Shown here in pieces: positions 14,101 through 27,800 of a stretch of 64,000 nt of DNA. This DNA is from Solea solea (Eukaryota; Chordata; Actinopteri; Pleuronectiformes; Soleidae): NCBI RefSeq assembly GCF_958295425.1, contig NC_081150.1, positions 11,221,001 to 11,285,000 on the forward strand, written 5' to 3'. How positions within the stretch are numbered: position 1 is the first letter of the stretch; every line of letters begins with the position of its first letter. Both the position numbers and the translations under genes were made by a program. The notes under the pieces are model-generated. The model saw only the letters and a list, made by a program, of their open reading frames with translations, was not told the origin of the DNA and searched no databases.

Positions 14101-17100
14101 TGGCATGGCCTCAGGTCGCACCTCCCCAAACCAGCCACAGGGGGGAGCTTCCAACATTAACTGCAGCTGTAGCCCTCACTTGCCATCCCTGCATGAACGC
14201 CGCACTCCATCTCCTGCCCCAATTACTGCTTTCTCTGCCCCTACCCCACAGGTCAGCCGGACAGGCCGAACACCTCTCTTTTCTGGCACTTTGAAGAAAA
14301 CCAGTGGTGGAAACTCAAAGGAAACAAAGTCAGACTATTTAGAAAAAGCCAGCAGTCTCATTGGTGTGGCTGTACAGAAGGAAAAAGAGCAGGACTACCA
14401 GGCAGCTTTTTCTTGCTATCGTAGTGGCGTGGACCTGCTACTGCAAGGAGTGCAAGGTCAGTTTGGTCGAGCGCTAGATACCATTTCTGTTTGCTCAGTG
14501 GAGTCTTTGAGATTTTTGGAGAACCAAAAAGTACTTTTAGTTGCATTTTAAAACCTCCAGAGCCCACATCAAAGCCTTTGAGCATCATGTTATTATTACT
14601 ATTCACCCTAAATAAAATACTACTACAACACTATCCCAGCCCTTTAAAAACTGCTTTGTAAATAAAAATGATTTCTTTCAGGGGAGCCCAGTCCCACACG
14701 GCGAGAGGCAGTGAAGAAGAAGACTGCAGAGTATTTATTGCGCGCAGAACAGATATCCAGTCAACACCTAAAAAGCAACATGGGTCAAGGCTCAACACAG
14801 ACTGTAGTGAGTGGGATTAAGTCACTATTATTATTCTTTATAACCAATAACAACAATATTTTACAGGTGTTTCATTTTTACATTTCATACCCTTTAACTA
14901 ATAAATGTTTCTTTTTTTTCCAAGGCTTTCGGAGCACAGTGCTGCCCTTCCACCAGCAGAATAGACGAGCAGAATCTATCTGAGGAGCTAAGAGTTTACA
15001 GAGTGTTGGGGGTCATAGATAAGGTTAGTTCATTATACACAGGTCTGGAACATGCCACCTAATATTTTGATTCTATTTTGATTTGTTTTGGAATAAGCAA
15101 GTACAATTTTGAAAAAATATTAACACATACTGTATATCTGATAGACATCCCTTATTTAAATAATTTGCACCAGCCCAAATAATGTGGATGCATCTCCATA
15201 TTTCTCCTCCTTGTGTCCTTTCCTTCTTCGATCATCTCTTTTATCTGAAGCTATTAAACCTAATAGATTTACTGCATGGTATAGTAAAGGCTGAGTGTGT
15301 GTATGTTTAGCGTCAGTTATGACTACCACAAGGTCAGTTTGGGTTGCTGGTCCTCTCAACCAGCTGCCGGGGATGCAACTTCACCACTCAGCCATGAAAT
15401 GACTTGGCAAGCAGCTCAGAGAGTAGCACACAACATTGAATCAATGATGCTCATCTTACATGCACACACACACACACGCACACACCACAAACCCCAAAAA
15501 CCCCAAGGAAAATGTTGACATAACACCAACATGTGTTCCTGTACAGACATGCACTCAAAATCCATAATGTTTCTGAAACAAATTAGATGGTGCAAAAAGT
15601 GAAAACTTAGCTGTCTAGTAATGGCCTTTCTCCTCCCCCTCCTTCTTCCTCCTTTCACTTTTAATGGGGACAGCGGGGACAGATGGAGAGAGCTCCTCAC
15701 CCCAGTGCCCCCTCCCCTCCACCTCCCCCTTCCCTGATGTTTGTGTCTTAATTATATTAGTGCCCTGGCTAGCAGTGCCACTCTGTTTACTCACAGCTCC
15801 ATTCATATCCATTTAGCCTGCACCTGTTTGGTCCCAGCCAGGGTCACAGGGAGAGAACGCAACCACAACACTACACACGCCCTGCGCTACACTACGTACA
15901 CACACAGCAGGTCATACACACACATATGCTCAAGCTTTCCCCTGAGACAGTGAGTGAGTGAGCAGAAGAGCAATGAAGATGTCAGGGCAAAAAAAGGAGG
16001 GCCTGATGAAATGAAGACATCAGGAAGAAAAGAGGAGATGGAGAAAAATGAAAGGGAAGTTACATGAGAGATAAGAGGAGCTTATTTATTGGTGGATGTA
16101 GGGATTTAGAAGTGTCTGCTATGATGTAGTGCACATCCCTAGGATAAAATATGAGCTGTAGAATTAAGAAATGGAGGACATGAATGAAAAACATGCATAT
16201 CCCAAATATAAAGGAACATAAATAGTAATGACCAGCAGTTTGGCTTGTAGATTGCTTGTATATGTTTGTTTTCTACCTTTTGAAACTTACTATTTAACAT
16301 TAACATGGTCCTAGTAGTTCAAACCAAAAAGTCCAAAAAAAACTTCAATAAATTAAATACAATGGGGAAAGAAATTAAAATATTTTTGAGAAAAAAAAAG
16401 TGTAAATGCATGGCATATCTTTTTTAAATTAAGCAATCACTTGAATAAATTACTCAGAAAAGTCGTCAGAAATGAATACTTTTTAATTTTCTCTCGAGCA
16501 AGTAAATACCAACTGATTTAGGGTTTAAATGTATTTCAAATATGTGTCATTTTACAATGTTACATGGACTAAAAATGCACTTTCTTCCTATTTTTGTTCT
16601 TACACTGACGGCTTGGTGAAAATAGTAGGATCTGACATGTTAATATCAGTTTTCTGATAATCTAGCGACCTACTTTTATCTTTGAGTGACCCTTAAGTTT
16701 GCCCTGAGCCAGTCACTGAAACACTCTGCTGGAGGCTCGAGGACATAATTACTACACAATCTTAAACTGTGTATGTCTGTTCGTGCATGGCAATTAATGT
16801 CCCTCTTCCATCACAGGTTCTTTTGGTCATGGACAAGCGAACAGAAGAGACTGTCATCCTGAAAGTAAGTGTAGTGTGTGTGTGTGCGTGTGCGCGTGCA
16901 TGTATGTGTCTCTCTGTGTGTGTGATCCTGGTCTTTTAGACTGTAAGTGTAACTGTGAAGTGTGCCAGAAGCCCCTGTGTGTGTGACCGCTGTAATTGAT
17001 TCTAATGGGCCTGTCTCTGTCAGCTCCTCTGCTCTCAGGTGTGAGACGTGTGCCAGATGCCAACGCACATTGCAAGCACAGATGACTACACACACGTGCA

Positions 17101-20100
17101 TGCACACACATACTTACACACTTGTAGATTTGTGTGGCTCTTTTAAAGTCACGCGCTGTATGTGGCTTGATGAATCCAGTGACTTTGGGTTGCTATGGGG
17201 CATGGCTGGCACTTTGTTAATGGGAGCTTTCTCCTTTACCATACTCTCTATCTAAAAGTAACTCTCTTATCATGCACCCCCCTCTCCTCCTGCATTTTCT
17301 CTCCTCATCTTGTTCAATTACCTTGATCCTCTTGTCTTTTAATGCAAAACAATGTATTTTTTTGGCACCCAGTATGATTTTAATAACTCTCATCCTTCCT
17401 TCTTCTCCTCCTTTCTTTTTCTAGGGTCTGAGGAAGAGTAGTGATTGTGGGCGTGCTAAAAAGACCATCATACCTCACTCTGTGCCTCACATGGTACAGC
17501 TGAGGAAGTTCATTGTCACTGAGGACGCAGTTTTCCTTCTGCTGCAGTATGCTGAAGGTAAGATGCACACACCACCTCATCACTACTCATCCGTCTCATC
17601 GTCTCTCTTCTTTCGTTTATATTTCTAACCGTTTTCCCCCCTTCACCTAATCTCTCTTTTCTCATCTCCCACCCCTCTTCCTGCCCTTGTTCCAGACAGA
17701 TGTTTGATAGAGATGGGTGTGTGTCACAGGTCATTATGCTGAATACCAGGTGGCACTATGCTTCATTAGCTATGCCAACACCTGGGCCTCCTTACATCCC
17801 ACTCACTCTGTGATGTGTGTAGATTGTATGCATGTGGGTGAGAGCATACAGTGAAATGTAGCCATATTTCTTAATGCCCTGTAACCTTTTCAATCTGGTG
17901 TATTCCATAACCACCCTGCTCTAATATTATGGACTGTATTGGATATAATATGCGGCTGTTAAACATAATATAATAATGTTAATCAAATGCCACAAAAGGT
18001 GTAGTTTCACCACTCTTCCATCTCAGTTGTGTTATTAATAAATTCATAGGGCTGCTTCTTATGCTTCCATAGTAAGGTGTTAGCAGCTGACGGGTTGAAT
18101 GAGGATGGACAGGCAGACAAAATCAAGGCAGTGACCTGAGTGACATTGGACAAAACAACATATGGATGGTTTTACTTTCTAAGCCATCGGGTTGGCCTGC
18201 TATCATTATCATCACTGCGAACTCCCTATCCATTCTCATCACACACAACAGATGCTGGCTTCCAATTGCTCACACTACAGCTGTGTGTATCTCTATGTTT
18301 GCATGTGGGTGTGTAAGGCGGGCCCAAGTCATAACACGTACATTACATTGGGAACTTAAAACACACACCTGTCCATTTAGCCAAAGAGGTTTCAACTAAC
18401 AGTTCTTATTTACCTTTGTTTACTTACTTTTTTTGTAGCTCAGCTCCATCTTTGATTCCTCATTCCTCCTCATAACACCTTAAGTACATTTGCTTGCCTG
18501 CATATCTGCAGAGAGGCACACAAATTTCTTTTGTTTTATATACTCTGTTTCTTTGACTTTCAGGTGGAAAACTGTGGTCTCACATTGGAAAGTACCTACG
18601 TGATTCAAGCCCAGAGGGAAGCTTTGACATTCCTTTCATCCAGAAGAGCCACACCGTAGCTGTGCACTCTCCACACCATGCTGTACCACAGCTGGATGTA
18701 GACTCGGCCAGTTCTGGTTCAGGACCTCTTGCTGGTTCTGATTCTGTCTCAGAGCTGCAAAAAAAGGGACACAACCTCATCACATCTCTTCTTAAAAGTG
18801 CTCTTCCTGCCCGGCTTAATGAACAAATTGGGGCCCTGTCAGACTCTGGAGCCAACTCTGAGGAGGAGTGCACCAACAGTTACTTGACTCTTTGCAATGA
18901 GTATGAGCAAGAGAAAGTTGAACCAGATGTTTTAGAGGAGGCTGAAGGGAAGATTGGTCAGGAAGTATTATCGGTGGAATTGCCCATTACAAGGACCACC
19001 ACTTCCTCGCGCAGTCGCTCACTGGTGAGCAACGACAGCCTCTCTTCACCTCTCAGCTCTCAGGAACTTGGCTTCTTTACTGAGTCATCTGACAAAAGCG
19101 GTCACACTCATGACAATGAGCAAGATCATGGTGAAGGACTGGATCACAGTGAAGTTTTTAGTCCTTTACCCTCTCCTGCTGTGCCTCTGTCTCTTGATCA
19201 GTCCAAGCACACGCCAATGGAGTTCTTCCGCATTGACAGCAAAGACAGTGCAAGTGAGGTGACCTGCCTCGACTTTGGAGATCAGCACCTCCCTAATAAG
19301 CAGGTCCCAGTTTTTTCTACATCTGATTTGGGCTCGGACATCACCGAGGATCTTCCAGAGCTGGCTCAGGAGGTCAAGGGCCACAGCTCAGAGCTCTGGT
19401 GTTTAGATTACACAGATAAAGGCGCCAATGAGTCAGTGCCAGTCATCTCATTTAAAGATGCAGTAGTGGAGGATGAGGGTCACCCACCTGATCTTTTGGT
19501 CAACCTTCCTGTAATGAGTGGGGCAGTAGACTCATTACAGGAGGCATTGGAGACATCAGGAGTGTGTCTTGGCCTCGAGGTCACAGCCTCTCCTCAAAAG
19601 TTAATCCAGCCTGATGTCTTACAGCTTCACAGCCAATCTGAGGACGGGGAGGAGCAGGAGCTTTCATTTTTGCATACAGCTTCTGTACCATGTGACACCA
19701 GTGTTGCATCCTCCTCTCCCCTCAAGTCAATCTGGGATGACTCTGGTCTGTCATTTGGAGAAGAAGCTATTGACAAAAACGCTGTTGAAGGAAAATGCCA
19801 AAATAAAGACCTTGCCCTTGATGCACAAATTCTAGATACGGACTCCTATTGTGAGAAACTAGAGGCTGGTACGAAAGTAAACACAGACTCCATCCCAGCC
19901 ACGATTGGGACTGAGGCCTGTGCTGTGGTTGAGAGTGTATTAGACCTTGATGGTGAATTATCAGCAGTTGTTAGTAATAAGAATGTCACAGACTTTGATA
20001 AAGAAGTATCACGGCTCTTCGCAGAGCTGGAGGAACAGTCGTTGGCTGCTTCCCAAGCTCGTATCCCGGAGGAGTTTGTTCGATGCTGGGCTGTAGAAAT

Positions 20101-22733
20101 GGTGACTGCTCTGGATTCTCTGCACCAAGAAGGTATCATCTGTCGAGACCTAAATCCCAACAACATCCTACTTGACAACCAAGGTGAGATGTGTACATTA
20201 TTTGTATTTGTTCTATATAATTATGAACAGAGGTAAAACCTTAAAGTCTATTAGTTTCCATTTTAACGATTTTTATCATGCGTTCATCTTTCTCTTACAA
20301 GTATCAAATTAAATCCCTGTTAGATTATGTGGACTGCTGATTTCTTTGGGGGGTAGTGTCTCAAGAAATGGTTTTGACTGAGGGACTGTCTCTGTCAGTC
20401 AAACATGATCTATTTACCCAATGCTCTTGCTGAAGGGAAAGTGTTGTTTTACCAGGAGGTCACAGATTCCCCCTCAACTTCTTTTGTCGTCCGACAATCA
20501 TCTTTCTCCACCTCGTTATCAACAAGCGTCTAATTAGCTGAGTGGCTGTTTTCGTCTCCCTGGTGGTAATTATTGTTCTAAAGGGCCCATCAACGGCATA
20601 GTGTGGTGCATCAGTCTGGCTAGCCCAGGCTAATGGCCACGGCTACCTAATGACACCATTAGTTCTAATGATAGCGTTAACGGGTAGCAGCTAAACAGGA
20701 GTAATCGCCATGGCTGTGTGCTTGAAAAGCTCATAGAGATTTAGAGAGGCAGAAAGGAAAGGAGGAAGGAAACATCTAAAGGTGAATAAACAGTTGTTGT
20801 TTTTTAAAAAAGTAGAGTAGTCACAATGTGACTTGACTGTGTGAGGTTGACAAGAAGCTGAGCATTTGATAAATGTTTCATTGCTCGACTCTGATTTGAA
20901 CATGGTCTAACTTTTCCTTCCTGTTCAGGTCACGTTCAGATTACCTACTTTTGTAGCTGGAGTGACGTTGAGGAGTCCTGTGACAAAGAAGCCATTGCGA
21001 ATATGTACTGTGCACCAGGTAAGATACGCAGTCACATTATAATATATAACATTTCTCGATTTCCTCTTTGCTGATTCTATATTTGTTTTTTTAGAGCTTC
21101 ATTTTGTGTTTCCTGGAGTTTTCTTGGTGTGGGTTAATTCTATGCAGGCATGCAGGGCCATAAGTAGGCCACGTTCCCATGGTCACAAAACCCTCATTCA
21201 TAGCCAGCCATGAATATACTATCCAAGTGTACACAGACTACTCAAAGTGGAGGAAAGAAACAAATTAATTCTGCGATTTAGGGTTGCCTCTTAGATTTAA
21301 TCTTTATGCAAAGATGCTCTTGCATTGTGCTCTGTTGTTTTGTGTTAAAGGCACAATATAGATTCACCAGGTTTACACTATTGTGATACATTTTTAAATG
21401 AATGCTAACATTGCTTAATGCTCAGAGAACAAGTTGGATTATATTTTCTTTTACTCTGGCAGTCACAGTGACAGAAGTTTGGATTGCCTTGTAGTACTGC
21501 CATTGTCCTGTAGAGTGTGCTCTTGTGCAACAGTGAGCCAGTTGTGAATTAACCCCAAGTGTTGTCCCCAGCAAGCCTGAGGCAGCCCTGGCATGCTGTT
21601 TAAAAGCTGCTTAAAACAAACTGCTGCTCGACTACAGCACCATGTCCCTACTTAGCACTTCTGTGTGTGACGGGTGTCTCTGTTTGTATTTGTTTGTGTT
21701 CCATGCACATGCACTTGACATCTATGGGTGGATAACTTTCCAATATGCTGCTGCTTTAAGCATATGGCTTCACACTTGGGCTGTTGGATAGATAATAAGC
21801 AGTGTGTTTAATTACATCTTTCTTAAATATGCAGGATGAGTAACTGTTTGCTGAAAAACACTGGATGCACTCAGAGGTGTGCACAATGACCCTCACACTC
21901 ATTCACTCTCCCACGCATTTATATTAAGCTATTCATCCTCTCTCTCAAGCCAGGAAGGTCACTTCAGATTTAAATCCTCCTTCTGTCTAGAAAGTACAGT
22001 ATGGGACTGTTGTAATAAATCTGAAAGCAACAAATGCTTTATTTAATATTTAAAGTGTGCATTTTTTTTTATTCCTTTAGCAATAGCCTGTTTAAAAGCC
22101 TACTAATGGAAATAGAAGCAGGACGAGGCATAAGTTCCAATGGTCAGCTGTAGATGACCTAAACACACAGGAGTAAAGCGCAGCACAAGGATCTGCACTG
22201 TATGAATAATATAGTTTCCACATTTAGTGTGAAAAATATAGTTTGCTACTTAAGAAACTGTTTTTAATTGATGTATTTGTGGTCACGGTAAACAGTGAAA
22301 TGTAAGGGGTTTGTACATTTGGCCACTAACCTCAAAATTGCCATGCCAAAATAAATAAAACTGTTGCAGTGTTAAAATTACACAAACATACAAATGCATT
22401 TTACTTTTTTACTACACTACTAAGTGTGCTCAGTTAATCATGATATCCTATTTAGATTAGAGTTGGAGGATATGGGGTTGTCACAGAAAACTGTTTTCAA
22501 ACCAGTTGATATCAGTTATTATTGTGAAAAATGTCAGATATTTATTAAGATTAATTTTTGCTCCTGAAGAAATTTGTTTATTTGTCAAGGATACATATTT
22601 CACAAATCTGAGGTAAAAAATAAAAATGAATGTGTAACACCTCAAGGCACAATTCATAAATATTATTTTGATATAAATGTATTTGAACTTTTGCTATATT
22701 ACTAGTGAATATATATTGTCATAATTATTATGA

Positions 22734-22776
<43 letters not shown>

Positions 22777-24821
22777 TTGGCCAGTAAATTATTATAAATT
22801 ATTCTGAAGAAAAACTTCCCTCAATTTCCTTTAGATGTAGAATATGAACCAAAGAAAACCAAATCGGCCAAATCCAAACCATAATAGTTTTTGTAAAAAG
22901 GATGATCTTTAGTTCCTACAGTATGAAGAGTGACAGGAGAAACTTCAGTGTAGTGATGCAGTACAAATCAAAGTGTCTGAATTTTGGTGATGCTCGCCTT
23001 CAGCTCCCACAAATCACAATAGAATCAAATAGATTCATAGGTAGATTTGGAATTGAAGAGTTCCAGAGATAAATGAAGTTATCTGAAACGGAACTGTCTG
23101 CTCTTTGTGAATCCATATTGTAATGCGACAGTTAATCTCATGTGGTTCTAAGGATGTAATGTATCATAGCGGCCAACAGGGGGTGTTTTATGCTGTTGTT
23201 GAATGAAAAGACCTCTGAAAGATCTCTGATCCTACTACACAAACACAGGCAAGTTTGTCTCTTATTTTCCTCCCTCATTATGAGAAATTGTTTTGAGTTC
23301 TTGCTGCTGCCACACAAGTTACATAGTAATGACTGCCTTTTATTTTACTGACGTATACTTGTCCCATCCTTACAAACTCTACATCAGATACATTCACCCG
23401 TGGACGTATAGGATGTGCTTGTGAACACACACGCACACTAATGCAGAGGTTAGTGTGTGTGTGCCTCTCTGCTGCCCTTGTTATGTATTGTCTGTTTATC
23501 CAGACGGGGTCAGCTCTAGCGATGGCTTCATTCCTGATGACAGATTTATGACTGTTTGCCAGAAAGCTAGCAGGGGGCCTGCTGTGACCGTATGTGTGTG
23601 TGTGTGTGTGTGTTTGTGTGGATCAGTGTGGGTGAATATAAGGAGGGGGGAAACATGTTTTAAACGCACACATTCACACCCAAAAAAACACAGGAGTGGA
23701 CTCGGAAAACGCAGCAGCAGGGTGTTAATCTGCACTTCTGCTTATTTACTTTGTCGCCATTTCGTCATGACTGATCAACATCAGATGGCTACTTTTTTGT
23801 TCACCAGTGAGGAGGGGGAAAAAAAAGCTGTTGAGTGAAAGTGTGACGCAAACCTGAGTTGAGCAGAAATCGGAATTGTTAATTGTTCTGTGAAGAGGGA
23901 AGCGGCGAAGCCAAACCAATTGTCTTCAGTGTTTAAGAAAAGGGAAATTCAATATTCTTCCCCTCTGAGGTAAAACGTCTGTTACTCGTGAGAAATATAC
24001 CATAGTTGCTTGTTTATCTGTAATCTTTTTCCTCTAACCTGCTCCACGACAACATGATCTAATGAAAGATAACGTTCAGTTCCCCTTTTGACACTGAGTT
24101 GTCATCTCATTGTTTTGCAAATTATACCTTAAAAGTACTTCTGCTTTTTTCCTTGAAATATTTTAATCTTTCCTCGCAGTAAAGATGAGATTTATACCTT
24201 TTGTATTGTTTTGGTTTTGTCAACATTTGGCATGGTTTCAACAAAGTCTCTTCAGCTCATAAGACACACACTGGGTCTTGGAACATCACACAATGATCCC
24301 ACCGTACTTCCTACCTGTATATGCTGTACTTCCTCTTTCAACAGTGACTGTCAGTTAAGCTTTTAGGGAAGTCGGTTTATGAGGAGAAGAGTGAAAGTTC
24401 CTTATGTAAGTGAAGGAAAGGAGGAGACGTGGTAGTGTGATTAAGATATAAAGCAGGAGAAAGAGGCTGCGATGTGAACACATGGTGTTGCTGTCCTCAT
24501 TATCCTTTTGGGTTCTTTAGTCATGATTCATATGAAAGTATTTAATCAGCAGTGCAGTGAGTAAAATTTCAAGTTTCTGGAGGTAAAGTCGCATTTTAAA
24601 AAAGTAACATATACAGTGCATTGTAACAGTGGGCTTTGAATGACCCATGGCCTGTGGATGCAGTTAATTCTCCTTTCCCATCCTCTTTCTATCTGTCTCC
24701 CTTTCTCCCTGCCTCGCTCTGACAGAGCGGTAAGTGTAGCCAGCTACACTGTACTCTCCCTACAGCTCCTTAGACATTAATCCATTGTGATGACATCGAC
24801 CTTGCTCTGAGACGTGTGTTT

Positions 24822-24853
<32 letters not shown>

Positions 24854-27800
24854 CCAGTATCTCCCCTCCAGCTCATAACTACGCAGGTATCACTAGTCCA
24901 TTCAATGACGATCTTCTCTCCTTGGCTGTCAAAACAGTAGTCCTGGGGAGCCCTGAAGACTGGTTGCTCAGTTAGCTGTGTTTAAGCGTGTGTTTGTGTG
25001 TCTACAAAATGGGCAAGTCGTATTATAACCCTTACTAACCTTGGCTGCAAGAGAGCCACACAGGCCTCTGGAGTTTCCCAGCAGCCTCCAGGAGATAAGG
25101 GTCTTTCTCTTTCATGCTGCCCCCGCTGAGGAGCCTGGTCTCTGGGCACACATGGTCATGACCCTGGTTTCTGGCCCTCTGGGTAAACAGGCACCCTCCC
25201 TCTGGAGAGAGCAGAGAAAAGGGAAACTGAGTGGCACAGGAGGCCATCTGGGGCCCATTGGAGCTCTCTGTCTCACACACACACACACAGATGCACATAT
25301 GATAAATATAAACAAATGTCTGTTACATTCAAACCCTTGTCCATTGGGTTCATACAAGGCTGATTAAGTCTATCAGCTCCTCACAATTCTCTCTGTTTTG
25401 CAGTATAGCAGTGTTTAGATCTTGTGTCACCCGGTGACATTCCCACATTGCACGCAGGAAGTGGTTTGTTTTATGCCAAGCCAGACGGGGGCAACAGTAG
25501 CATTTAGCTAGTACAGCAAGACGGGTACAAACGGTTGGAGTTTGACTGAAAACAAAGATTCTCCCACAAAAATATCTGCTCCCTGAGCTGCCGCTGTATA
25601 CACAAATGCTCCCTCAGCCAGTCAGGTCTGATAGTATCACATGACAGAGCCCGCTTTCAGATGAAGGACTCAGCATACAGTTTATGTTGTAATGTTTCTG
25701 TTCATTAAGACCAAACAGAAGCAGAATAATAACATCAACGATCACCAAACGTTACACACTGCAGCTTTAATCAGACAGGTGTCACCCGTAGGTTTTTGGT
25801 GTTGCTTTTCCTTAAATTACACACGGCTCATTTAAATAAGTAATTTCAAAGTTGAAAAATACAATTTTCATGTTGAATCCTGTGTCACTGTGTTAATCTA
25901 TTATTTATCAATGTCAAAAAACCCAATGTCAGTATGTTTCAGTGAATCTATGTCTTTTTTTCCCATAAAACTATTTAATTAGCTTGATGACTCATCGTCC
26001 AGTCGGGGGGGGGGGGGGGGGGGGGGGCTTTGCTAGTTTAGCAACGTTACTGCGTTTTCAAATGTTTAACGCTCTCCTTGACTTCTGCCAGTTATTGACG
26101 ACTGTATAGGGACGTATTCGGTCTGCATGTGCATGTGAATGTTGAGAGAAGTCCTTTACAGCTGGGAGCCAACTGTTGTCATGACTTTCCACGTCGAGCT
26201 GTTCGTTTACCGTCAGCTCCCAAAAATAAAGACGTTTTTGGGAATGTGTGAATATGTAGAATCACATAGTAATTTGCTGTCACTTTAACGCGGTCTTAAA
26301 TGATAACTGCTTTTTAAATGGGACAATTTGCTGCCTCACTTTTGTTATCATCAACTGAATCTGGGGTTTGCACTCTACAAAGGGCAAAACAAAAGAGTCC
26401 ATGTAATGACAAGGCTTCAGTAAATTGTGATATCCTGACAATTTACAGACCAAGCTCAAATTGTTTAATTAAGAATATGATCAGCAGATGGTTCAATAAA
26501 CGAAATAAATGATAGCCGAAGGATAGTTGCAGCCACAGCCTGGTACTGATTATTTTCAGGAAATGGAAATAAAAAAATAAATACAATTAGGGAAAAAAAA
26601 GTAGGGGTAAAAAAACTGTCAAGAAATATTATAGTATTTGTTTTTGGATTCCTGCTTTCATTTGTGCGTGTGTATATCTGTGTGTGTGTGTGTGAGGTCA
26701 GGTCATGCAGATGGTGTGAAGTTGCAGCACAGACGGTTTCCTCAATTTAACTGCTTTTTTATTATGCAAATAACCCTTTTATGAGACACACACTAGTGTG
26801 TGAGTGTGCGAGAGAGAGAGTGTCCATGTCTTTGTGCTCATTTTGAATCGATTCAACGCGTTCAATGAAGTAATCCAAGATGTCATTCTGAAATGGTGTT
26901 TAATGTTGAAGGTTCCTGAAACAGCTTGTAAGGTCATTTTGGTCATCTATCCCCACTTCTTCCCTCTAAATCATGAGGATTTTTTTTTTGCTCGTTAATG
27001 TATTGATCACTTCTGTCTTTTTTCTTCTGCTCTCGATTCAGAGGTGGGAGGCATTGGTGAGGAAACCGCAGCGTGTGATTGGTGGAGTTTGGGCGCCATC
27101 CTGTTTGAGCTCCTGACAGGCATGGTGAGTCAAAAAAGTATTCAAAAAAAAAAGAATCTTTGTTACTAAGGTGCTATGGGATGTCTGTAGGTGTCTTGGC
27201 TTTCAACTCTCTCACACTCTTTATGGTCGTGCCAAGTTGTGTGTGATTGTGTGCGCGTGTCTATATGTGTTTGAGTCGGTGGTGTTTGTTGTTTCGGTGT
27301 GTTTGTTATTATGTGTGCGAGGTGCGCCTTGGCTGCCGTCTCCTATTCTGGTTCTCGGGGAGTGCCAGCGGTGTCGGTGTGACTTTCTCCCCCAGCCTGA
27401 GCTCCATCTGCTGGGCCAGGGGGTCAGCTCTCCCTGGGCCTCTTTGCTGGCTCCTGGAGCAGCATTGGGCTTGGAGTTTGATGACCTCGCATTGGAGTGA
27501 ATGGCGAAGACTAGGGCAGCTCTCAAAGGGCTGCACTCTGCAAGTCCAGGAGCAGAACTGTCTGAGGCACCTTCTTCCAAGACCAGTTTGGGAGGAGGGG
27601 GAGAATCAAGAGACGCGTACTTGGCTGTTAAACATGTACATGAATGCTAATTATAAGTTGCTGTTCCCAGGAAGGACACTGACATACACACAGACACCCA
27701 GTGCACGTGCAGAGCATCCCTCCCAATTTTTCATTAAACTGAAAATTAAATTTGGATAATTGTAACGGATTGCCAGTGGGCATATTTTCATATCAACCAT

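Larger units (their letters stand above)
21019..27041 (+). other. rps6kc1 intron 13 (6.0 kb)
   Basis: The largest intron of the gene. It contains an (ATT)n tract (22735-22776), (TG)n tracts (23594-23613, 24827-24853), a G23 run (26005-26027), a GC-rich block (about 25040-25260) and stretches that look like old dispersed repeats (about 22440-22640). ORFs inside show no protein-family resemblance. Confidence 0.6.

Noticed and set aside
18580..18876. Minus-strand open frame within rps6kc1 exon 12
   Set aside because: Antisense shadow of a long coding exon. No family resemblance, while the plus frame is clearly conserved.
19846..20178. Second minus-strand open frame within rps6kc1 exon 12
   Set aside because: Same reason: Ser/Ala-rich shadow of the sense codons.
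27221..27580. Minus-strand 119-codon frame in intron 14
   Set aside because: Lies in the GC-rich block, has no domain and no splice context, and overlaps a plus-strand open frame of similar length. Composition effect.
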